Shown in pieces: positions 36,005 through 44,111 of a stretch of DNA of 55,791 nt; the first letter of the stretch is position 1; the number at the start of each line of letters is the position of its first letter. Made by a program: the position numbers and the translations under genes. This stretch comes from an uncultured Gammaproteobacteria bacterium (lineage in GTDB: Bacteria > Pseudomonadota > Gammaproteobacteria > Pseudomonadales > Azotimanducaceae), in contig CAJWNY010000008.1 of NCBI GenBank assembly GCA_913043815.1, positions 1 through 55,791 of the forward strand, given 5' to 3'. A model generated the notes under the pieces. The model had not been told where the DNA came from. It did no database searches and saw only the letters and a program-made list of their open reading frames with translations.

Positions 36005-37138
36005 TTACTGACCTTTAGATAAATTAATGACGTCTTGAGGCTGGGAAACATCCCCGACGTCGTTGCCGAATGCATTACGCTGATAATGGACGACAGATGC
36101 TAGTTGTACTGCATCAAGCTGCTTCCCAAATGCCTGCATTGCACTCCCGGATATACCATTGATCACTAGACTTAGGTGATCGTCGCGAGAACCGTTGGCA
36201 ACAATAGAGCCAGCAATAGCTGGAAAAACTGGGGGTACACCCTCACCATTCGCCATGTGGCATGACGAGCAATAAGTGCCATAAGTCGCCTCTCCCTGAA
36301 CCATTAGCTCGTCGTGGGTCAACGATTTGCTCATGGTTTCTTGACGCACTATTTCTGAAGAGACCTTAGTTGCATACCAGGCGTCGAACTCTGCTTCGGG
36401 CATTGCTTCAACAACAATCGGCATGAAACCATGGTCCTGCCCACACAATTCAGTGCATTGACCTCGATAAATACCAGGGGTTTCAACAATTGCCCAAAGT
36501 TCATTCAACATGCCAGGAACCGCATCCCTCTTAATGCCAAAATCAGGGACCCACCAAGCGTGGATTACGTCCTCTGAAGTAACCAAAAAGCGAACCTTTC
36601 TATTTATTGGGATTCTTAAATGTTCATCGACTTCTAGGAGGTACGTATCGGCTTTTTCCGACCGATTGGTAATCTGCGATCTAGGAGTTGCTAAACTAGA
36701 AAAGAACGAGTACGAATTATTGTAGTCCTCATCCAAATACTTATATTGCCATTTCCACTGGTAGCCACGAACTTCGATATTCATATCTTCGCCGCCCGTA
36801 TCGTACATTTGCACTAACACTTGGGTTGCGGGAATCGCCATCACGATAAGAATGAGCGTAGGGACAATCGTCCAAGCAAGCTCTAACTTTGTACTTTCAT
36901 GAAAAGTTGCTGGCACTGCACCCTTGGACTTGCGATGCTGAAAAACTGACCAAAAGAGCACGCCGAAAACGACTACGCCAATTGCTACACAGATATAAAA
37001 AATTGTCATGTGTAAGTCGTACACTTGGCGACTGATGTCTGTCACGCCCACACGCATATTCCATTCGTCCGCCAGAACCGTGCCTGAAGCTATAAACGCC
37101 AAGGTGCCGGTTAGCATCCGCAAAATCTGGTTTTTCAT
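36005..37138 (-). CDS. ctaC: Cytochrome c oxidase subunit II with C-terminal cytochrome c domain
   Basis: A 377-residue subunit II. After a signal peptide (about 1-23) and two membrane helices (about 43-65 and 88-108) the CuA domain has His193, Cys228, Glu230, Cys232, His236 and Met239. A class I cytochrome c domain follows from about 275, with CSSCH (Cys290, Cys293, His294), making this a caa3-type enzyme able to receive electrons through its own haem. The frame opens 48 codons further upstream, but the ATG at 37138 begins the signal peptide and has GAGACAGAG upstream. It is first in the ctaC-D-G-E operon. Confidence 0.94.
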   Translation of the reverse strand: MKNQILRMLTGTLAFIASGTVLADEWNMRVGVTDISRQVYDLHMTIFYICVAIGVVVFGVLFWSVFQHRKSKGAVPATFHESTKLELAWTIVPTLILIVMAIPATQVLVQMYDTGGEDMNIEVRGYQWKWQYKYLDEDYNNSYSFFSSLATPRSQITNRSEKADTYLLEVDEHLRIPINRKVRFLVTSEDVIHAWWVPDFGIKRDAVPGMLNELWAIVETPGIYRGQCTELCGQDHGFMPIVVEAMPEAEFDAWYATKVSSEIVRQETMSKSLTHDELMVQGEATYGTYCSSCHMANGEGVPPVFPAIAGSIVANGSRDDHLSLVINGISGSAMQAFGKQLDAVQLASVVHYQRNAFGNDVGDVSQPQDVINLSKGQ

Positions 37139-37594
37139 TCTGCTCTGTCTCACTTTCAGTTCTATTTCAAAAGTCCGTAACAAATTCGTAGTCAACTTTC
37201 TTAGCAACAACTTTTGCTTAGTCTTTAACAACGAATTTTTAAATAATATGCAAACTGCTTGAATGCCAGCAGTGCTGGGCATTTCTTATCTTGGCCGAAT
37301 GTTGCATCCTTGCGGCCTAATCCTTGCCTTAGCAACTTAATAAATGAAGCGCAATTCTAAGATGCATCAAGCAAAGGGTGGCGATTTCTAACGGTATTTG
37401 AGCGTGGCTAGGACCAAATACTGCTACCCTCTAAAACGAGGGGGCTTGAAACGGGGCGAGATTATAGCAATTCGCCACCTTAGAGCAACTCGAAGTTTGG
37501 TTTTTGATCCTTGTACCAAGCTAAAAGTTCTTGGACAAAAGCTATGTAAGCCCATGAAATGCATAAGATCCAAGCAATGGACCGTTAGGCATAT
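37139..37594. other. Intergenic stretch upstream of ctaC
   Basis: Contains no recognised gene. It must hold the promoter of the oxidase operon on the minus strand. An inverted repeat at 37262-37283 (AATGCC-AGC with GCTGGGCATT, one bulged base, 3-base loop) is the strongest structure. It is followed on the plus strand by TTTCTTATC, but no plus-strand gene precedes it; it may instead end aroE-yheV transcription. Confidence 0.45.
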
Positions 37595-37879
37595 TCATCT
37601 TTTGGGAGAATTGGGGTCCATCAACCGAACCACTTGAGGTTCTGCTGCTTGCACTTTCGCTCGTTCAAATCTTGCTCGAGGCAACACAACGCCATTTGGC
37701 AGTGCTTCCGACTCCATAATTTCGGTAAAACCACAACTCACGCAACGACGTTGAACTTGGTCCTTACCTTGCGCGACGCCATCTGCAAGATTAGTGGGTA
37801 CGGCTTCCAGAACTGTGCGATCCAGTTCTCGACATTCGGGGCAAACCGCCCCTGATACGAATCGCTTTGTCGTTTTCAA
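37595..37879 (-). CDS. yheV: YheV family zinc-ribbon protein
   Basis: A 94-residue protein of the YheV/DUF2387 family, with a zinc ribbon formed by Cys13/Cys16 (CPEC) and Cys46/Cys49 (CVSC). Molecular role unknown. The start is TTG at 37879, with AGGAG 6 bases upstream, and it overlaps the aroE stop as TTGA, so translation is likely coupled to aroE. The C-terminus is Pro- and Arg-rich. Confidence 0.82.
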   Translation of the reverse strand: MKTTKRFVSGAVCPECRELDRTVLEAVPTNLADGVAQGKDQVQRRCVSCGFTEIMESEALPNGVVLPRARFERAKVQAAEPQVVRLMDPNSPKR

Positions 37880-38715
37880 ACCTGAACTCCTAATCGATAT
37901 CTTAAACTTTCGTAAATTTCGTCAGTACCTGGCATAACACCACGCCAAATATTGAAGCTCTCAGCGGCTTGCTCCACCAACATGCCTAGTCCATCTACAC
38001 TGTCTAGCGCGCCATGGTTTTTAGCCCACCGTGCAAATGCCGCTTTATCGCCATAACTCATGTCATAACAAAAGGCCCGCTTCACCACATTGGGCGGTAA
38101 GGTGATTCCATCTGCCAGCAAGCCTAAAGAAGTACTATTTACCACTAAATCATAGGTTCCAGCCTTGGTCTCCGCCAACTCTGAAAGATCCACACAGCTT
38201 AGACCGTCATGAGCGCGCCGGTTGGAGAACAGTGCACACAACGCTTGAGCATTGGCCAGAGTACGGTTTGCGATAGTGATTCTAGCCGGATTTGTGCCCA
38301 GAAGCGGTTCAATTATGCCACGGCAGGCACCACCGGCGCCCAAAATGAGTACAGATTTTCCATCCAGTTGAAAGCCATGGCGGTGGGTTAAATCACGGAT
38401 AAAACCAATGCCGTCTGTATTGAAGCCCGTAATGTCCTCGTCCTTAATAGAGAGTGTGTTCACTGCATTGGCTATTTCGGCAAGCTTGTTTAATTTGTTC
38501 GCCGCGTTGAAGGCTTCAACTTTAAACGGCACGGTTATATTTAACCCTTTACCGCCTGAGTCCACAAAATCTTTGAGGAAATCGGCAAAACCCGTTAGCT
38601 CTACCTTTACTTTTTCGTAAGTCATCAACTCCCCGTTCTGAGCGGCAAAAGCTTGATGAATTTGCGGCGAAAGTGAATGTTCGATGGGATTGCCGACAAC
38701 ACAATAACGATCCAT
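37876..38715 (-). CDS. aroE: Shikimate dehydrogenase
   Basis: A 279-residue NADPH enzyme of aromatic amino acid synthesis, reducing 3-dehydroshikimate to shikimate. GNPIEHSLSP (8-17) binds the substrate; Lys65 (TVPFK) and Asp101 (NTDG) are the catalytic pair. The cofactor loop is GAGGACRG, with the NRT motif giving NADP preference. In related genomes hemF and tsaC sit directly next to it; here a long gap and a selenoprotein gene intervene. Confidence 0.94.
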   Translation of the reverse strand: MDRYCVVGNPIEHSLSPQIHQAFAAQNGELMTYEKVKVELTGFADFLKDFVDSGGKGLNITVPFKVEAFNAANKLNKLAEIANAVNTLSIKDEDITGFNTDGIGFIRDLTHRHGFQLDGKSVLILGAGGACRGIIEPLLGTNPARITIANRTLANAQALCALFSNRRAHDGLSCVDLSELAETKAGTYDLVVNSTSLGLLADGITLPPNVVKRAFCYDMSYGDKAAFARWAKNHGALDSVDGLGMLVEQAAESFNIWRGVMPGTDEIYESLRYRLGVQV

Positions 38716-39098
38716 ATACTTTCGTTCCTCTACTTTTGGACTGAAGCGCTTTTGATCAGGGCCTGCCCATTTATTAGTTATATTTCCTGAAGTATTTACA
38801 GGTTACGCATACCGGCTGGAATCCGAATCGTTAATAGAGCGTCTTTTGTCCTGTACTGAGATGCTTCCCTATAAAAGAACGCTTGGCTCCAAAAAAGTTA
38901 CCGCCGTGCGCGATAAAATGCTCAATCATACTTGCAGCAATACCTAGCTCTATATGGGCAGACGAAGCAAAAACGTCTTCAACGATACCCACCCAAAACA
39001 GAAACTAGATTTAGCTTGATAAAACACTAGGCTCCTAGGCGCTTTCGCAGGTTTCTAAATCAGCTCTTTCGTCCAGAGTCTGCACTCCTGTAATGTTC

Positions 39099-39117
39099 CC
39101 AATTTTCATAAAATTGG
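39099..39117. repeat. Perfect 8-bp inverted repeat
   Basis: CCAATTTT and AAAATTGG separated by CAT, a perfect AT-rich dyad about 440 bases upstream of the selenoprotein start. It could be an operator or a weak hairpin; no copy was noticed elsewhere. Confidence 0.45.
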
Positions 39118-39455
39118 TGATTCTTTGTTACATGTCTAGTGACTCTGTATCAAACAAAATTAGACACTGCGATAAGTTTACCCTTTATTCGGCTGCCTCT
39201 TTCTTTTAATTACAGATAGGTCCGGGGCGAACTGCTCAATTACTAGTTTAGTTGTCAATTTTCATATCCCTGAGTCGTTAGCTCCGAGACAGGTCTTATC
39301 ACCACCACTAAAAACACGTCAAAGCGACACGAATCCCGGGCCGTTAACTCATCCGTGAGCTCCCTAACTTGGACACTCCTGCCAATCTAAGATAGATTAA
39401 GTGTGCATTAAAAATACTAAATGAAGGGGACGGCTCTTCGTTCAGCAGCGGCTAC

Positions 39456-39484
39456 TTGACGCTATCTTCAAGATGCGGTGTACC
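39456..39484 (+). promoter_or_regulatory. Possible sigma-70 promoter of the selenoprotein gene
   Basis: TTGACG (39456-39461) and TGTACC (39479-39484) are separated by 17 bases, giving a good -35 and a weak -10 about 50 bases before the start codon at 39538. The prediction rests on spacing and the -35 match only. Confidence 0.3.
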
Positions 39485-39537
39485 CTCTTGAACAGTCTTT
39501 AAGAGCTTCACTGGCCAACAACTTTACGGAGACTTAC

Positions 39538-40140
39538 ATGCAAACAACAAAAATTAGCTTTGTGAAAGTGCTGCATCACGTCATGTTTGCGGCGGCATTA
39601 GCGGCATTAAGCCAATTAGCTAATGCAGACTCGGAATACGCGGCAGATTGGGGGCCAAGTATCGGGTCTACTGCTCCCATGCTGTCGGCGATTGACCAGG
39701 ATGGGAACCCGCAAAACCTAGAAAGCCTGAGCAGCGATAAGGGTCTGTTGTTCATTTTCAATCGATCCGTTGATTGGTGACCATTCTGCATCCGTCAGTT
39801 CGTGAAACTGAACGATTTAAAAAACCAGTTTGATGCCCTTGATGTAGGCGTTGTTGGTATGACCTACGATTCACCGGAGATAATCAAAGCGTTTGATGAA
39901 AAGTGGAATATCGAATTCCCCGTGCTTAAAGATGTGGATCGTCAGCATGTCGACGCTTGGGGGATTCGAAACCTAGAGTATGGACCGGGTACCTTTGGTT
40001 ATGGCATTCCCTATCCGGGTGTTGTCTTGATGTCTCCAGAGGGCCAAATACTCGCAAAGTGGGCTGAAAAAGGCTATCGCTCCAGAGCTGATTGGAAACA
40101 GGTTTTGCGCGAGGTACGAACAATTGTGGCTGATTTATAG
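39538..40140 (+). CDS. Exported peroxiredoxin-like selenoprotein, in-frame UGA = Sec81
   Basis: A 200-residue protein read through UGA at 39778-39780. A signal peptide (1-30, ending LANA) is followed by a redoxin/AhpC-like thioredoxin fold: IGSTAPMLSAIDQDGN, LLFIFNRSVDW, then U81-P-F-C84, then GVVGMTYDSPE and FPVLKDVDRQ. Cys-containing relatives have W-C-P-F-C at this point, so UGA replaces the first catalytic Cys exactly. The frame is uninterrupted on both sides, and the second half has no start of its own. The ATG at 39538 has GGAG 7 bases upstream. A SECIS-like hairpin lies at 39793-39814. The likely role is thiol peroxidase or disulfide exchange in the periplasm. The required SelB, SelA and tRNA-Sec genes are not in the window. 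Confidence 0.88.
39793..39814 (+). promoter_or_regulatory. Bacterial SECIS-like stem-loop
   Basis: CGUCAGUU (39793-39800) pairs with AACUGA-CG (39806-39814, one bulged A) around the loop CGUGA (39801-39805). The stem starts 12 bases after the UGA and the loop starts 20 bases after it; a G is the second loop base. These agree with known bacterial SECIS geometry, in which SelB binds a short hairpin just inside the coding sequence. Folding was done by eye. Confidence 0.65.
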
Positions 40141-40176
40141 GGCTTCTTTTACCTCAAATTCAACGAGAATCTTTCC

Positions 40177-40575
40177 ATGAGAAGTTTCAGAGTTAATATT
40201 GGTTGGGTCGGAATCATCCTGCTTGGGCTCGCGCATGGAGTACTCGAGGATCTGATGTTCATCAAAGTATTAGTCGAATACGCGCCTGTTAGCTGGGACT
40301 TAACCGGCCAATTTTATTTCGTGTTTACCGTACCTCTCGCACAGTTAATGACCTTTGCTATCACCGGAACGCTAGCTTGGCATTTCCTGGACCTACACCA
40401 GATACCCAGACTCATCACGTTTTGGTTGACTTGGGTCATCGCTCGCGCAACATTTTTAGCGATTGTGCAGAACCCAGTTGGTGATATCTCGATTTATCTG
40501 GCGTGGATTACTTTATGGTGTTGTCTGGTAGGGCTATACGCGCGCTCGAAAAGTGTTGCGCCAACGCAGGATTGA
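40177..40575 (+). CDS. Four-helix membrane protein of unknown function
   Basis: A 132-residue hydrophobic protein with four predicted helices (about 9-29, 46-70, 79-98, 104-124) and short polar loops. Charged residues inside the first helix region (HGVLEDLMF) could be functional. I recognise no family. It begins 36 bases after the selenoprotein stop, probably cotranscribed, so it might be a membrane redox partner or quinone-linked reductase of it, but the sequence shows no Cys pair (only Cys-Cys near 114). A weak GAGAA ribosome site precedes the ATG. Confidence 0.65.
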   Translation: MRSFRVNIGWVGIILLGLAHGVLEDLMFIKVLVEYAPVSWDLTGQFYFVFTVPLAQLMTFAITGTLAWHFLDLHQIPRLITFWLTWVIARATFLAIVQNPVGDISIYLAWITLWCCLVGLYARSKSVAPTQD

Positions 40576-40908
40576 GGCGGACTTGCGCAGCTGTTGCGTG
40601 GGGTATTAAGTCTAATGAGATTTCGACAAAGAGAGCAGGCGATCTCATTTGGTCGGGTTATCCCCGTACGGGCAATAGAGAACGACACAACTCATTTTTT
40701 ATTAATTTTTTGTATAAGTCCGCTCGGATCCTTCCCCGAAAATTCTCCCAGCTGTTTAAGGCGCGCCGCCCGATTCCAACCGGCTGAACCAATAGCTAGC
40801 ATTTAAAAAGTGCCTGATCAGATAATGAGTTTTTCCTCTAAATAACTAGGACAGGTTCAAAAGAAGAAAGGCCTTGGACATAAGCCAAATGAGCGGGCCG
40901 CGCCTCAG
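40576..40908. other. Intergenic stretch, no gene recognised
   Basis: The frame of the membrane protein stays open after its TGA to about 40806, but the translation shows no family likeness. A 10-base palindrome CCCGTACGGG lies at 40663-40672. No terminator was recognised between this gene and convergent tsaC. Confidence 0.45.
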
Positions 40909-41457
40909 TTACCTCAGCGTTTGTATTCCGGCACCCTTGAATTGCAATATTTTGCTAGGCCCCTGAGCATATCCAATTTCGCCCTCCAGGACCAAATCGA
41001 CTAGGTGCGCAAACTGGGCCGATGCTTCAGCGTAGGTCATTAGCGGAGGTTCTCCGGATAGGTTGAGAGAAGTAGATACTATTGGGCGGCCCATCTTTTC
41101 GGCAATCAACCTCGCCTGATGATGGTCGGGCACACGACAAGCGACGGTTGCACGGCCACCACTAACCCATGAAGGATACTTTGAGCTAGGCAAGATCCAA
41201 GTCACGTGACCGGGCCAACTATCTTCTATGCGTTGCTGATCATCGGCGCTAAGTGTTTTTAATTGGTCGGCAAAAGATTCTGACGAATCACCTAAGAGCA
41301 ACAAGCCCTTATCTTCTGAACGAGTTTTGATTTCTAAAATTCGCTGAACAGCTACGTAATTCAACGGGTCACAAGCAAGACCCCAGACGCCCTCTGTGGC
41401 GTGAGCGAGGACGCCGCCGCCTCGTAAAACGGCGACGGCATCAAAGATGCTGCTCAA
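40909..41457 (-). CDS. tsaC: Threonylcarbamoyl-AMP synthase TsaC
   Basis: A 182-residue YrdC/Sua5-domain enzyme making threonylcarbamoyl-AMP for the t6A37 tRNA modification. The active-site blocks are HATEGVWGLACDP (relatives usually have a Pro where this has Ala before TE), KTRSEDKGLLLL, WPGHVTWILP and VSTSLNLSG. The start is TTG at 41457, which overlaps the purE stop as TTGA; no separate ribosome site is seen, so coupled translation is likely. Length equals the short TsaC form. Confidence 0.88.
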   Translation of the reverse strand: MSSIFDAVAVLRGGGVLAHATEGVWGLACDPLNYVAVQRILEIKTRSEDKGLLLLGDSSESFADQLKTLSADDQQRIEDSWPGHVTWILPSSKYPSWVSGGRATVACRVPDHHQARLIAEKMGRPIVSTSLNLSGEPPLMTYAEASAQFAHLVDLVLEGEIGYAQGPSKILQFKGAGIQTLR

Positions 41458-41954
41458 GAGACAAGCGATTTCTGTACAGAGGCGTTTTGCGCTTCGACTT
41501 TTTCTCGATTCGCGCTCCGATCAGCAACAACCACTTTGTGCAAATCGTCATTGCTAATAGCTAACATCTGCGCTGCCAAGTATGCAGCATTTTTTGCCCC
41601 TGCCTTGCCGACAGCAACTGTGGCAACGGGAATGCCGCCAGGCATCTGTACTGTGGACAACAATGCGTCAAAACCCTGCAGTGGGCCGCTATCTATAGGC
41701 ACGCCGATAACAGGACGTTGGGTGTGAGCAGCTACTGCGCCCGCCAAATGCGCGGCCATACCCGCGGCGCAAATGAAAACTCTGCAGCCACGATCTTCAG
41801 CGTCGGCAACATATTCCGCTGTGCCTTGAGGAGTTCGATGCGCGCTGGTTACGCGCACTTCAAATTTGATTCCCAAGGTGTCTAACATTGTAGTAGTCGC
41901 TTGCATGACCGGCCAATCTGATTCAGAACCCATTAAAACTGCAACCCAAGACAT
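41454..41954 (-). CDS. purE: N5-carboxyaminoimidazole ribonucleotide mutase
   Basis: A 166-residue class I PurE, which moves the carboxylate of N5-CAIR to CAIR in purine synthesis. Signature blocks are MGSESDWPVM, SAHRTP (catalytic His), AAGMAAHLAG and GVPIDSGPLQGFDALLS. The ATG at 41954 is preceded by AAAGGAT at about 8 bases; the frame continues 29 codons upstream without support. purK, its usual partner, is not next to it. The order purE-tsaC with a 4-base overlap replaces the dprA-tsaC order of pseudomonads. Confidence 0.93.
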   Translation of the reverse strand: MSWVAVLMGSESDWPVMQATTTMLDTLGIKFEVRVTSAHRTPQGTAEYVADAEDRGCRVFICAAGMAAHLAGAVAAHTQRPVIGVPIDSGPLQGFDALLSTVQMPGGIPVATVAVGKAGAKNAAYLAAQMLAISNDDLHKVVVADRSANREKVEAQNASVQKSLVS

Positions 41955-42127
41955 GACTTTTATCCTTTTAACAATGGAAGACAAATATACCCGTCTAAAC
42001 CCTGCCGAACAAACCCCGCGAGCTTCAATCCAACTAAACATTGACTGGTATCTTGGGGGTCATGACAGCGGACTTGTGTTATTTCATTATGATCCGTACC
42101 GCAGGGACTTAAAATCGTAAGCTCACG

Positions 42128-42457
42128 CTAATCCACCGCGCGCAGTTGGATTGCTTCGATGCTGGTTGCTAAAGCTTCGGTGATTGGGCCACCTCGAATA
42201 GGAGTTAATCGGCTTATCGCGATTTCATCTAACGTCGCAGTCCAACCCACTTATTCCAAAGCTTCGCGGGCGCTTCTTGCCGCGGCTGCGCCTTGTCTCG
42301 TAAAACTGCGGCACCTCTTACGGACCTCACTAAGTTGTAGACGAAGCGCCGCGAAAATATCCCTGCCTTTTCTTAATGCCTTAAGCCCAGTAATCACGTA
42401 GCTGCAGCGTTCAATTAAAGAGCTTCCACCTCCGCCTTTAGCCCTATTTAGCGGATT
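42128..42457 (-). pseudogene. Interrupted reading frame of unknown family
   Basis: On the minus strand a 110-codon frame is broken by a single TAA (42251-42253). Both halves look protein-like: the first contains ITGLKALRKGRDIFAALRL and a basic, Ala-rich helix, the second LTPIRGGPITEALATSIEAI. No ATG is found; a GGAGG-like stretch precedes the frame. It sits where lysM/dprA usually lie before def. It may be a decayed gene or chance. The family was not recognised. Confidence 0.25.
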
Positions 42458-42642
42458 TTATTATTGAACACTCAGTATATGGCTAGGTTGCGCAATGGGA
42501 TAAGAAAGGAGAATCGGCGGGCTCCGAGTGCCAAAAGCGCAATTGGCCATATTTCTTATAAGTAATTGACCAGCAAAGTCTCGGTATCTTTCAGCGTAGG
42601 CGTTATACTGCGGCCTTAATTATATTGGGCTTTAGTTAACAC

Positions 42643-43143
42643 ATGCCTTTGCTGCGAATTTTACATCACCCAGACCCACGCTTACGCAAAAAAGCTAAAG
42701 CCATCGCCGAGTTCTCACCTGACGTGGCGACTCTTGCGGCGGATATGCTAGAAACAATGTATGCAGCGCCGGGTATTGGCTTGGCAGCAACGCAAGTTGA
42801 TGTGCATCAACGACTCATTGTGGTGGATATTTCTGAAGATAACGACCAGCCTCATGTTTTGATCAACCCAAAACTAAGATTGATCGGAGAAAACATTCCA
42901 TGGGAGGAGGGTTGCCTTTCAGTGCCTGGGATATACGAAACCGTGCAACGTTCAGAGCATATTGAGGTGTCCGCCCAAGATGTAACCGGCAAAGAGATCA
43001 CTATGGAAGCCTCTGGAATTCTTGCCATTTGTATACAACATGAGTGCGACCATTTAGATGGCAAGCTATTCGTAGACTACCTATCTAGCCTAAAACGCAG
43101 CCGCATCAACAAAAAACTTAAGAAAGATAAAGAAGAGGCGTGA
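42643..43143 (+). CDS. def: Peptide deformylase
   Basis: A 166-residue metalloprotease removing the N-formyl group from new proteins. All three motifs are intact: GIGLAATQ (44-51), EEGCLSVPG (88-96, metal ligand Cys91) and HECDH (His133, Glu134, His137). It is first in def-fmt-rsmB-trkA, in which each stop overlaps the next start by 4 bases. The upstream 690 bases hold its promoter, and TATACT at 42604-42609 is a possible -10. Confidence 0.95.
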   Translation: MPLLRILHHPDPRLRKKAKAIAEFSPDVATLAADMLETMYAAPGIGLAATQVDVHQRLIVVDISEDNDQPHVLINPKLRLIGENIPWEEGCLSVPGIYETVQRSEHIEVSAQDVTGKEITMEASGILAICIQHECDHLDGKLFVDYLSSLKRSRINKKLKKDKEEA

Positions 43144-44111
43144 CAACCCTAACTACTGCATTTGCAGGTAGCCCGGAATTCGCAAAAAATATTTTGCAGA
43201 GCCTGCAGAACTCGCGCTTCGCCCCAACGGTGGTATTAACCCAACCGGACCGGCCCAGAGGTAGAGGGCGTAAACTTCAAGCAAACCCTGTTAAAACTCT
43301 AGCCCAAGAACACAACATCCCTGTTTTACAGCCAATTAATTTCAAACTCCAGGACAGTTTAAACGCACTTGCCTCGTTTAATCCAGACGTCCTGATTGTT
43401 GCGGCCTACGGGCTTATTTTACCCCGATCAATATTGACGCTTCCCAAGTATGGCTGCATCAATGTTCACGCCTCACTATTACCACGTTGGCGGGGCGCGG
43501 CGCCGATTGAAAGAGCCATTATGGCTGGAGATACGGCTACGGGGGTGGGCATTATGCAAATGGAAGAGGGTTTGGATACAGGGGCTCTATTTGCTGAGCG
43601 GAAATTAGTTATCTCTGCGCAAACTTCAACACTGCAACTGGAAGAGCAGCTAGCAATCAGTGGTGCAGAACTGCTTATTGATGTATTGAGCAAATTGCCC
43701 ATGGACGCAAAACCCCAAAATGAGAAGGGCGTTACCTACGCATCTAAACTCACTGCGGATGACAGGCAGATCTTTTGGCAAAACTCTGCCGTCGACATAG
43801 AGCGGCAAATCCGCGCCCTTGCTGACAGAATGCCAGTAACGGCCAAACTACCCGAGGTAGAAGTTCAGTTTTTAGCCGCCAGCGTGCTTGACGGGGAGCC
43901 AAAAGAGGCCAAGCCGGGCACCTTGCTTATCGCGCGTAAAGGGCGCTTGATAATTCAATGTGGTGCTGGGCAATTACAGCTTCAACGACTTCGAATAAAT
44001 AAGGGTAAAGGCTTACCAATGGATACGGCGGCGGCAATTAACGGCTTTCAGCGCTTCTTACCAGAGGGTGCGCAATTTGACGCAAACAACTTTGTCGACT
44101 CCAACCTGTGA
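43140..44111 (+). CDS. fmt: Methionyl-tRNA formyltransferase
   Basis: A 323-residue enzyme formylating initiator Met-tRNA. The catalytic domain shows FAGSPEFAK, the Asn-x-His pair in CINVHASLLPRWRGAAPI, and GVGIMQMEEGLDTGALF with the catalytic Asp. A C-terminal OB-like domain (about 210-315) follows. The start is GTG overlapping the def stop (GTGA), the usual coupling. Confidence 0.94.
   Translation: MTTLTTAFAGSPEFAKNILQSLQNSRFAPTVVLTQPDRPRGRGRKLQANPVKTLAQEHNIPVLQPINFKLQDSLNALASFNPDVLIVAAYGLILPRSILTLPKYGCINVHASLLPRWRGAAPIERAIMAGDTATGVGIMQMEEGLDTGALFAERKLVISAQTSTLQLEEQLAISGAELLIDVLSKLPMDAKPQNEKGVTYASKLTADDRQIFWQNSAVDIERQIRALADRMPVTAKLPEVEVQFLAASVLDGEPKEAKPGTLLIARKGRLIIQCGAGQLQLQRLRINKGKGLPMDTAAAINGFQRFLPEGAQFDANNFVDSNL

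Larger units (their letters stand above)
38716..39537. other. Long non-coding stretch before the selenoprotein gene
   Basis: About 820 bases without a recognised gene on either strand; the longest open stretch is 58 codons (38831-39004, minus) with no ribosome site or family likeness. In related gammaproteobacteria hemF occupies this side of aroE. A perfect inverted repeat lies at 39099-39117 and a possible promoter at 39456-39484. Confidence 0.5.

Noticed and set aside
38831-39004. Minus-strand open stretch upstream of aroE as a gene remnant
   Set aside because: Only 58 codons between stops, no ribosome site and no family likeness; compatible with chance.
40573-40806. The frame of the membrane protein stays open after its TGA, suggesting a second UGA read-through
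   Set aside because: The continuation has no redox motif and does not look like a protein.
42159-42401. Plus-strand 80-codon frame before def
   Set aside because: No ribosome site or family likeness; it lies opposite the interrupted minus-strand frame, which looks more protein-like.
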